Positions 45,936 to 53,159 of a DNA stretch of 64,000 nt are shown piece by piece. The first letter of the stretch is position 1. Each line of letters starts with the position of its first letter. Under the pieces are notes generated by a model, which ran no database searches, was not told the origin of the DNA, and was given only the letters and a program-made list of their open reading frames with translations. The DNA comes from CAVVMA01 sp963830715 (GTDB lineage: Bacteria; Desulfobacterota; Binatia; Binatales; Binataceae): positions 310,001-374,000 of the forward strand of contig CAWHNS010000002.1 of assembly GCA_963830715.1 (NCBI GenBank), in the 5' to 3' direction. The translations under genes and the position numbers were made by a program.

Positions 45936-47433
45936 ATGCGATTGCTCTACGTCGATATCGATACTCTGCGCGCCGACCATCTCGGCTGCTACGGCTACCA
46001 TCGCAGCACCAGCCCGGCCATCGACGCGATCGCGCGCGACGCCATCCGCTTCGACTCCGTTTACGCTTCGGACACGCCATGCGGTCCCTCGCGCAGCGCG
46101 TTGATCTCCGGCCGCTTCGGGATTCACAACGGAGTAGTCGGTCATGGCGGCACCGCGGCCGATCCATTTCTCGAGGGTCCCGCGCGCGGCTTTCAGTCGC
46201 GAGGCGCCGCGACCAGTTGGGCGCGGCGGATGCGCTCGGTCGGGATGCATACCGCGACCATCAGCACCTTCGGCGAACGTCATTCCGCATATCACTGGGA
46301 TGCCGGCTTCAACGAGGTGATCAATCTCGGCACGATGGGGATCGAAACCGCCGACCAGGTCGCGCCGCTCGCGCTGGACTGGCTCGCTCGCAACGGCGCG
46401 CGCGACAACTGGTTCCTGCACGTCCATCTGTGGGACCCGCATATGCCCTATCGCACGCCCGCCCGGCTACGGCGAACCGTTCGCGAAAGATCCACCGCCC
46501 GACTGGATCACCGAGGAAATGCGCGCGCATCACTGGACGATGCCGGGCCCGCATTCCGCGCAGGAGATGATCGGATTCAGGCCCGACGAGCACGTCATCT
46601 TTGACCGGTTTGCGCGCCAGCCCAGGCAGGCGACCTCGATGGCTGAGATTCGGCGCATGTTCGACGGTTACGATGTCGGCATCCGTTATGCGGATGATCA
46701 TATCGGCCGATTCATGAACCGGCTCGCGGAGCTGCGCGTGCTCGATGAAACCGCGGTGATGATCTCAGGCGATCATGGCGAGACCCTGGGCGAGCTGGGC
46801 ATCTACTGCGATCACCATACCGCCGACGAATGCGTTACCCACTTGGCGATGCTGTTGAAGTGGCCGGGACTCGCCGGCGGGCGCGTCGAGCACGGCCTGC
46901 ACTACCAGATTGACGTCGCGGCGACCATCCTCGAACTCCTCGGCGCGCGGGTTCCCTCCAACTGGGACGGCGCCGGGTTCGCGGACACGCTCCGCCGCGG
47001 CGGCGAGGCGGGCCGCGAATATCTGGTCGTATCGCAGGGCGCGTGGACCGCACAGCGCGCCGTGCGCTTTGGCGACTACATCTGCATCCGCACCTATCAC
47101 GACGGCTATCATGGCTTTCCGGAGGTCCTGCTGTTCGATCTCAAGACCGATCCGCATGAGACTCGCGATCTTGCGCTGGAGCAGCCGGAGCTCACAGCGC
47201 GAGCCCTGGCGAACCTGGAGCAGTGGCATTACCGCCAGATGATGCGCTCCACGACGGGCATCGACCCATTGTGGACGGTGATGCGCGAGGGCGGTCCGTG
47301 GCACGTGCGCGGTCGGCTCAAGGGATACCTGGAGCGGCTCAGGGAAACCGGGCGCGCCGGATGGGCCGAGCGCATCGAGGCTGCTCACGCCGACGAGGTC
47401 GGCATCGCCCCGCCATATGGTGCGCCTGGCTGA
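45936..47433 (+). pseudogene. Sulfatase, one frameshift
   Basis: ATG 45936 begins a sulfatase with the formylglycine signature CGPSRSAL (C-x-P-S-R), VDIDTLRADHLGCYGY metal-binding Asp pair and HVHLWDPHMPY. Near 46460 an extra C in a CCCGCCCGGC run shifts the frame. The remainder (YGEPFAKDPPPDW, ISGDHGETLGELGIYCDHHT, LLKWPG) is in another frame to 47433. The repaired length is about 498 aa. FGE-type activation is expected. It is probably an arylsulfatase or alkylsulfatase-like enzyme; the indel looks like a sequencing error. Confidence 0.8.
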
Positions 47434-47494
47434 GCGCCCGTGAGCTTCTATTGCGTGCACGAGGCGGCGTCGCCGGCTTGGCTGCGATCATCGC

Positions 47495-48517
47495 CTAACC
47501 GGCGCGCGGTTTGAGGTCGAACGCTTCGGCGAGAAGCTGATAGGAACGCGTCCTCGCTTGATGGTCGTGAACGATAGTCACGATCATCAGCTCTTCGATA
47601 TGAAGCCGGCTTGCCATATCGATCAGTTTGTCGCGCACGTGTTGAGGATTGCCCACGAAATAGCGGGGGAACTCGCTATCATTCTCCATGACCGCGGGAT
47701 CGGGCGTCCCACCCAGCTCGCGCAGCGCCTCCTCGACCGTCGGCACCGGGCGGCTGTCGCCCTGCCTGATTCGCCTGATCAGCAAACGCGAGCTCGCGGA
47801 CAGGCGCCCGGCTTCGTCATCGGAGTCGGCGCAGATCGCTCCGAGCGCGACCAGCGCCCTTGGCTCGGACAACCAATCGGACGGTATGAAGTGCGAGTAG
47901 TAGTACTCGATCGCGGCCCTGGTCGGCCGCTGATCGATGAAGTGCGCGAACGCATAAGGCAGCCCGATTTGCGAAGCCGCCGACGCGCTCCACATGCTCG
48001 AGCCAAGCAGCCACACTTCGGGCCCACCGGGCATCGCGGGCGACAGCTTGATGCGGCTGAAGGGATGGTCCGGTGGGAAGCTGTTGTTCAGAAACCCCAT
48101 CAACTCCATTACCTGCTGCGGAAAATCGTCGGCGATCCGGCGCTGTCCGCGATCGCGCATCAAGGCGAAGGTCTCGAGCGGCGTACCGCCCGGCGCGCGT
48201 CCGATCCCCAGGTCGATCCGGTTTGGGCATAGCGCGTGGAGCATCCGGAATGTTTCGGCGACCTTCATCGGGCTGTAATGCGGCAACATCACGCCGCCGG
48301 AGCCGACGCGGATGCCGGAAGTCTCGGCGCAGATCCGGCTGATGAGAATTTCCGGCGCGGGACTCGCGAGCGTTGCCATCGCATGGTGCTCCGCGATCCA
48401 GTAACGTTCGTAGCCCAGCCGATCCGCCTGCCGCGCCAGCTCGATCGTGTTGCGGAGCGCATCTGCCGGCGTGGAGCCCGCAGAGACCGGGGATTGATCG
48501 ATTATCGAGAGCTTCAC
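47495..48517 (-). CDS. LLM-class flavin-dependent oxidoreductase
   Basis: The 340-residue protein resembles luciferase-like monooxygenases of the MsnO8 type: LSIIDQSPVSAG start, YWIAEHHAMATLASPAPEI, GSGGVMLPHYSPMKVAETF and RIDLGIGRAPG. It probably uses FMNH2 or F420 to oxidise an organic substrate. It stands alone, convergent with the sulfatase. Confidence 0.85.
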   Translation of the reverse strand: MKLSIIDQSPVSAGSTPADALRNTIELARQADRLGYERYWIAEHHAMATLASPAPEILISRICAETSGIRVGSGGVMLPHYSPMKVAETFRMLHALCPNRIDLGIGRAPGGTPLETFALMRDRGQRRIADDFPQQVMELMGFLNNSFPPDHPFSRIKLSPAMPGGPEVWLLGSSMWSASAASQIGLPYAFAHFIDQRPTRAAIEYYYSHFIPSDWLSEPRALVALGAICADSDDEAGRLSASSRLLIRRIRQGDSRPVPTVEEALRELGGTPDPAVMENDSEFPRYFVGNPQHVRDKLIDMASRLHIEELMIVTIVHDHQARTRSYQLLAEAFDLKPRAG

Positions 48518-48575
48518 GTACCGCCTTCCGCCGGGAGATCTTCTACTACGACCAGCCGCTCCTGGCGGATGCTGC

Positions 48576-49154
48576 CTAGTTCTGCGACGGGAACACTCCG
48601 GTCAGCGCGATGATGCAGGTCAGTGTCGTATAGGGCGGCATCGTCGGAATTGGCGCATTCTCGCCGGTGCTGCCGATCGATCTACCTGCCATCGTGGCGT
48701 TTGCGGCGCCGGCGCTGCGATAGAGCGGAGCGCTGGCTTTCGCGAGAACGTTCCCGGTCGGGTTGATCGCGCCGCCCGCCATGCTGCTCGCGTTCAATGA
48801 ATGCGAGTGGGCGGGAAGTTGGGCCACGCTGAGGGTGGTGCTGGCAGCTCCGCCCTGCGAACCCAAGGGAAAATCCTCATCCTGGTGAACCATCACCCGA
48901 CCTTGCAGGTTGGGCAAGGCGAAGGTGGTCCTGCCGTCGCCGCCGTAGTTGGTGTCCAGAAGCGCGAAGAGCGCAGTGTACTGCGAGATCGGCAGAAGCT
49001 GACCGTTGCAAAGCGCCCACCCGCGCGGTGCGAAGTTGTAGGGCACCCATGCAATCTGGCCCAGAAGCGGATCCGCCTGAGCGCCGGCTTGTCCGCCCAT
49101 TCCAATCACCAGGCATCCTAACAACATTGCCGTCACTAGCGATTTACCAACCAT
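48576..49154 (-). CDS. Secreted tail-collar-domain protein
   Basis: ATG 49152-49154 has GGAGGAAAAGTCG upstream. The 192-residue product has a signal peptide (LVTAMLLGCLVIGMGGQAGAQA) and then a phage tail-collar-like domain (GQIAWVPYNFAPRGWALCNGQLLPI, FALLDTNYGGDGRTTFALPNLQGR, SVAQLPAHSHSL, PYTTLTCIIALTGVFPSQN). Such domains occur in Mdp-type microcystin-dependent proteins. With a signal peptide and no phage neighbours, it is a secreted host protein of unknown role. Confidence 0.8.
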   Translation of the reverse strand: MVGKSLVTAMLLGCLVIGMGGQAGAQADPLLGQIAWVPYNFAPRGWALCNGQLLPISQYTALFALLDTNYGGDGRTTFALPNLQGRVMVHQDEDFPLGSQGGAASTTLSVAQLPAHSHSLNASSMAGGAINPTGNVLAKASAPLYRSAGAANATMAGRSIGSTGENAPIPTMPPYTTLTCIIALTGVFPSQN

Positions 49155-49469
49155 CGACTTTTCCTCCATGCCGGGTCGCGAGTCCGTGGCAACGCCAAAC
49201 GGGGTTCCCACTTTCGGGGGGAAATTCATTCTCGCACCAATATCGGGGTTTGCGAACACAAAGTCAGATACCCGTCAGCGCCGAAATTCGATTTATATGA
49301 GACAGCCGCATGGAGTCAGGTGCGCTGGCGCCTCGCAGCCGACTGGCTGAAGCAGCCGGCGTGCCTTTGCGCCCGACCGCCGCTCCTGGCGCCGGAGATC
49401 GTCGAGCCGATAGTTGCAGCTATCAGGCGCCCGAGCTCACTGCCGAGACCTTGACGTGCGGAGCATCTG
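49155..49469. other. Intergenic region, no gene seen
   Basis: A mixed-composition 315-nt stretch upstream of the tail-collar gene and downstream of the retropepsin-like gene. Short plus-strand open frames lack good ribosome binding sites. An AT-rich patch near 49288-49299 (GATTTATATGAG) may hold a promoter. Confidence 0.4.
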
Positions 49470-49859
49470 TCAGCGGGTCGCGCGGCCGCGGCGAGACGAG
49501 CCGAGGAACAGCCGCATCGGCGAGACCTCGCGCGTGACCGGGTTCACCATCAGGCCGAGACTCTCCAGAGTCAAAGCCCCGAGCAGCGGCGTCACGTTCG
49601 GAGGGCCGAACACGACCTTCGAGGTGCCGCTATACTCGCCGAGCTCGAAGAACGCCTCACCGACGTCATAGGCGCGGTGGGTTCCGTCGGCCAGGGTGAA
49701 CTCCTGGCGGTCGAGTTTCGCGAGCGCCAGCTTGCGAGCAATCGAGCCAGAGACAGCGCTGAAGATTGCGCCGGTATCGATTAGAAATTCGAGCTCGATA
49801 GCCCGCCGACGCGGCCGGCGAGGATTGGAAATTCTCGCCTTCGTGAATGTAATTTCCAT
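49470..49859 (-). CDS. Retropepsin-like aspartic protease domain protein
   Basis: The 129-residue product has a single aspartic-protease-type active-site motif, FLIDTGAIFSAVS, near residues 25-38, then a small beta barrel (FTLADGTHRAYDVGEAFFEL, PLLGALTLESLGLMVNP). Such small single-domain proteins would dimerise like retropepsins. No signal peptide; the function in bacteria is unknown. Confidence 0.7.
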   Translation of the reverse strand: MEITFTKARISNPRRPRRRAIELEFLIDTGAIFSAVSGSIARKLALAKLDRQEFTLADGTHRAYDVGEAFFELGEYSGTSKVVFGPPNVTPLLGALTLESLGLMVNPVTREVSPMRLFLGSSRRGRATR

Positions 49860-49924
49860 CCGCTGCCCCTATGGGGTTTTGCATATCATAGTGACGATTC
49901 TGGTTCTGCACGATTCCCGGCTGT

Positions 49925-50031
49925 GTCATTCTCGCGCGTGGCTGCCGCGCGAAGAATCCCGGTCTCCTGGTCCGCCACGGCCGCGGAGTCCGGGATTCCT
50001 CGCACGCGCCAGACACGCGCGCGGGAATGAC
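49925..50031. repeat. GTCATTC...GAATGAC palindromic repeat, copy 3
   Basis: The outer arms GTCATTCTCGCGCG and CGCGCGGGAATGAC and inner arms GAATCCCGG and CCGGGATTC make a hairpin of about 107 bp. The end motifs match the element at 10942-11039, but the internal sequence differs, indicating a subfamily. It lies at the edge of the lower-GC block near the tRNA array. Confidence 0.75.
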
Positions 50032-50080
50032 AGGAGGAGCTGCGCCGTGGCCTAATTGGCGTCACCATCTTGTGCAGGAA

Positions 50081-50446
50081 TCAATAAGCGTGCGGGTGTA
50101 TGTGTCTCCGTCCGGTTAGTCTCGGCAGGGAATTATCTTCGGCGATGCCGGACAGGACGACTGGCGGGCGATCGCGGAATTCTGCGACCAGGGAGAGATC
50201 GCCGCCCATCGCCTTGATCGTCTTGCGGAGCGTGGACAACAGAAGATCGCTGCGTTTTTCCAGGCGCGAAACGCTGTCCTGGGTGATCCCCAGGGCCTTG
50301 GCCATGCGGACCTGCGTGAGCTTGCGTGCATGCCGCAACTCGCGCAAGGTCATTTCCTCGGCAATCAGCTCGGCCGCGCGGGCCTCCACCTTCTTGCGCT
50401 CAGCAAGGTGCAGATTTTTGATCTTGTCATTCACGTTCACAGACAT
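50081..50446 (-). CDS. XRE-family helix-turn-helix regulator (HigA-like)
   Basis: ATG 50444-50446 has AAGGAA upstream. The 121-residue protein has an N-terminal helical stretch and an HTH (LRHARKLTQVRMAKALGITQDSVSRLEKR), then LLLSTLRKTIKAMGGDLSLVAEF, as in antitoxins of the HigA/RelB-partner type. No RelE/HigB-like toxin gene is adjacent. It lies downstream of the YaaA-like gene on the same strand (74 nt after the extended stop), so it may regulate that operon. Confidence 0.75.
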   Translation of the reverse strand: MSVNVNDKIKNLHLAERKKVEARAAELIAEEMTLRELRHARKLTQVRMAKALGITQDSVSRLEKRSDLLLSTLRKTIKAMGGDLSLVAEFRDRPPVVLSGIAEDNSLPRLTGRRHIHPHAY

Positions 50447-50519
50447 GATTAGTTCCTTTTCCTTTTCAATCGAACAAGATGGGCATCGAAACGGGCATCG
50501 GCCTTCCGGAACCGCGCGC

Positions 50520-50690
50520 TCAGCGGCCGCCACCCTGAGATTCACGACAGGACCGCGCGGCGCGTCCAACGATTTCGAAGGCGAGCTCTCTGGAAGCTTC
50601 CAGGTCATTTTGATCGATGGGGGGAAGCTCCAAGTGTTTCCCTCGCACGAATAGTTGGTTGAGCGCATTCAGTTGCCTGTACAGTGGCCA
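50520..50690 (-). other. In-frame continuation of the YaaA-like gene past an amber codon
   Basis: Directly beyond TAG 50691-50693 the same frame continues for 56 codons to TGA 50520-50522. It encodes an amphipathic, protein-like segment (WPLYRQLNALNQLFVRGKH, then LELPPIDQNDLEASRELAFE, in two parts). This fits the end of a helical HEPN-like domain begun before the TAG (WGSIVVSFAKAVELYFKQLL). No independent start or ribosome binding site is seen, so it is likely part of the same gene: a nonsense mutation, a sequencing error or readthrough. Confidence 0.55.
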
Positions 50691-51803
50691 CTACAACGCG
50701 CTGTCGGTTCGAGCGATTCCAGCCATTTCGCCCAGAGTCTCCTTGCCAGAGAGTTTTAGGAGTTGCTTGAAGTACAATTCGACCGCCTTCGCAAAAGAGA
50801 CCACGATGCTGCCCCAGTCGAATTTGCGCAATGGCAACACCTTTCGCCTCGACAGCTCGGCTACAACTAGCCCTTGCCTGACATCGGGTGGCAGGTCGGA
50901 GAGGAACGAAAACTCCCTCTGCAACAAAGCTTCAGTCTTTTCTTGGTCGCCTTCGCGGGTGGCAGTAACGTCTACATCGAGGCGTGGCTCGAAACCGAAC
51001 TCCAGGACCTTACCGGCCTGACTTTTCGTTTCATACCACCGGTCGTCGTATGCGCCCGCAAATTTGGACACGTCGTCTGAGAGAACCGTTGCGAGAGCCG
51101 TCAGGACATCCGGCCCGGATAGACCTCTGAATACGCGGTGATGGACCTTGGCCCATCTAACCTTCCCCCAGCGGAAAGCCTCTTGATACAGCGATTCAGA
51201 GAGGAGATCGTAGACCACCGCGATCCGAGGTGAGTCCTCACCCTTCGACCGCACATTTAACAGGTCGAGGAGGACTTGCGTCAGCGCATCGCCCCACAAG
51301 TCTTTGACGGTCTTTTCCTGGTCGTCAGTGTAGTCGGCGAAGTGACAGTCATACTCTTGGATCGGTTCGTCCCACAGGACGAGTCCGTAGAGCGCTGAGA
51401 CAAAGACTACCTCTATAGATTTCGGAAGTTCACTCCAGAATGCCGGCGCGCGCGACAACAGGCTGGTGAAAAATCGGCCGGAATAACGGTGACTGGCTCG
51501 CAGGTAGATGGGTTCGCCTGAATCGCTACCGCCGAAGTCCGGACCGCAGAGCAGACGCCGGTTGCATATCGCCTCGTCGCGAAATCCGCCTCTTTGGTCC
51601 TCGTTATACAGCCTCGGTGGCCCTCCTGACAGAAGGCGCCGGATCTCATTTCGCCGGTCGAGAAGCAGTTGCCTCACAGGGCGCGTCAGATATTGAGCGA
51701 TGCTGCGACCCCCGGGAGGCCTGTAAGGGTTTTGTTCGGTCGACCTTTTGTGATTGCTGCACGAGAGGAGCAGCAGACCAACCGGACGAGCCGGTACCGG
51801 CAT
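50691..51803 (-). CDS. YaaA/DUF6884-like protein with HEPN-like C-terminal helices
   Basis: ATG 51801-51803 has AAGGA 7 nt upstream. The 370-residue product begins with the YaaA/DUF6884-like motif LLLLSCSNHKR (Cys-Ser-x-x-Lys), continuing to SALYGLVLWDEPIQEYD, the conserved Asp/Glu region. A middle part of unknown fold follows (about residues 200-310). The C-terminus (FDWGSIVVSFAKAVELYFKQLLKL) resembles HEPN-type helices seen in defence-related and toxin proteins. The frame ends in TAG but continues in frame to 50520. Lower GC than the neighbouring genes, next to tRNAs. YaaA binds DNA and limits iron-dependent damage in E. coli; the function here is unknown. Confidence 0.6.
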   Translation of the reverse strand: MPVPARPVGLLLLSCSNHKRSTEQNPYRPPGGRSIAQYLTRPVRQLLLDRRNEIRRLLSGGPPRLYNEDQRGGFRDEAICNRRLLCGPDFGGSDSGEPIYLRASHRYSGRFFTSLLSRAPAFWSELPKSIEVVFVSALYGLVLWDEPIQEYDCHFADYTDDQEKTVKDLWGDALTQVLLDLLNVRSKGEDSPRIAVVYDLLSESLYQEAFRWGKVRWAKVHHRVFRGLSGPDVLTALATVLSDDVSKFAGAYDDRWYETKSQAGKVLEFGFEPRLDVDVTATREGDQEKTEALLQREFSFLSDLPPDVRQGLVVAELSRRKVLPLRKFDWGSIVVSFAKAVELYFKQLLKLSGKETLGEMAGIARTDSAL

Positions 51804-51870
51804 ACTCTAGTCCTTGGGGCGGACGGGCTGTTGTGCGACCAAATCGGGATGCATCTTACGGCAAGACAGC

Positions 51871-52569
51871 CTAGAGATTGGTTCGGACCCAGCCAACGAT
51901 TGCATTGTCGATGATTTTGGTCGGGCTAGTATTCATAGCTCCTTTGTTGAGGAGTTGTTCGGTTTCGGACTTGCACGCCGTCGCGATTCGGTGAAAGCGA
52001 CGAAAGATCTCGCAGAAGGCCTTCGCGCCTCCACCATAGAAGCTCTTCTGGCCATAGAAGAAGCGTGCGGTATATTGTCGGTCGATGGGAGGAACCAGAT
52101 CGGGGAGCGCGTGGTGCAGGGCCTTTGAACCAGCCACGATCTTCGTCTCGCCGATTCCGATTCGCAATTCGAAAATGATGGCCCAAAGTCTCTCTGCCGC
52201 GTCAGCGACCTCACCTTCGGCAAGGTCTGCCAGCTTCAAGTGTTCGATGGCGGAGATTTCCGAGATGACCGAAAGCAGAGATTGTTTGAAGTCCTCGAAC
52301 TCGACGAGCCTGGTGTCGGTGTCGCCCATCCGGTGCATCCCCCAAGCCGTCAGGGTCGCGTAGAGGCTTTCGAGGAAGCAATCGTCAGCGATCGCCTTCG
52401 AGCCGGACGAAAGGGCCCGAAGCCGTTCGAGAGTTCGAAGGTGGAAGTGAACGCTTGGTCCGGTGAACAGGTGGGCTTTCCCGAAAGTCTCTACGCATTC
52501 AGTGTAACGCCGGATCAAGCTCTCTACCCGTTGATCCATGCGCCCAATCGTCTCAATCCGCAGGCCCAT
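51871..52569 (-). CDS. Conserved-looking hypothetical protein next to tRNA-Lys
   Basis: ATG 52567-52569 (or 52537-52539) gives up to 232 residues. The protein is mostly helical, with ESLYATLTAWGMHRMGD, then GETKIVAGSKALHHALPDLV and PPIDRQYTARFF. The S-K-A-L-H-H-x-L-P-D-x-x-P-P-x-D pattern recalls a helical motif in several uncharacterised families. No catalytic motif is recognised and no signal peptide is present. It is followed after 67 nt by the YaaA-like gene. GC is lower than the flanks, suggesting transfer. Confidence 0.6.
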   Translation of the reverse strand: MGLRIETIGRMDQRVESLIRRYTECVETFGKAHLFTGPSVHFHLRTLERLRALSSGSKAIADDCFLESLYATLTAWGMHRMGDTDTRLVEFEDFKQSLLSVISEISAIEHLKLADLAEGEVADAAERLWAIIFELRIGIGETKIVAGSKALHHALPDLVPPIDRQYTARFFYGQKSFYGGGAKAFCEIFRRFHRIATACKSETEQLLNKGAMNTSPTKIIDNAIVGWVRTNL

Positions 52570-52668
52570 CGCCCTGCTTTATCACGAACGTCTAACAGTT
52601 TGGAGCACATACGCAAGTGTGCCCCATATTACGCGTCACACCCTCAAGAACGAGGAGGGGCTGGAATT

Positions 52669-52744
<76 letters not shown>

Positions 52745-52774
52745 ACCGTAGGCGACGCAAAGTATCAGGCTCTT

Positions 52775-52852
52775 TGGGGTGAGTGAAGGGATTTGAACCC
52801 TCGACCACCGAGGCCACAACCCGGTGCTCTGCCATGCTGAGCTACACTCACC
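52775..52852 (-). tRNA. tRNA-His (GTG)
   Basis: The acceptor GTGAGTG pairs with CACTCAC with an extra G at -1 opposite C73, as needed for tRNA-His; anticodon loop TTGTGGC (anticodon GTG); CCA encoded. Confidence 0.95.
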
Positions 52853-52898
52853 ACCCCGCAATGCATTCTCCAGGCCCGCAAAGCCATCGATGCGCTTG

Positions 52899-52975
<77 letters not shown>

Positions 52976-52978
52976 GAA

Positions 52979-53052
52979 TCGGGGCGAGCCGATTTGAACG
53001 GCCGACCCCCTGCTCCCAAGGCAGGTGCGCTACCAGGCTGCGCCACGCCCCG
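52979..53052 (-). tRNA. tRNA-Pro (TGG)
   Basis: The acceptor CGGGGCG pairs with CGCCCCG; anticodon stem CCTGC/GCAGG with loop CTTGGGA (anticodon TGG). CCA is not encoded (the sequence after A73 is TT). First gene of the Pro-Arg-His-Lys array. Confidence 0.95.
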
Positions 53053-53159
53053 AATTCATAGGGATTAACATACGCCCCTATGCCGCTCAACTCGACTTGA
53101 TGCGCGACGGTTTGCGCCCGCGGGTCAGGCCGCAGGCGCGGACGAGGCGTTATCAACGC

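Noticed and set aside
48576..49154. Prophage region based on tail-collar and S74 domains
   Set aside because: Both genes encode signal peptides, are 25 kb apart, and no capsid, terminase or integrase gene is seen.
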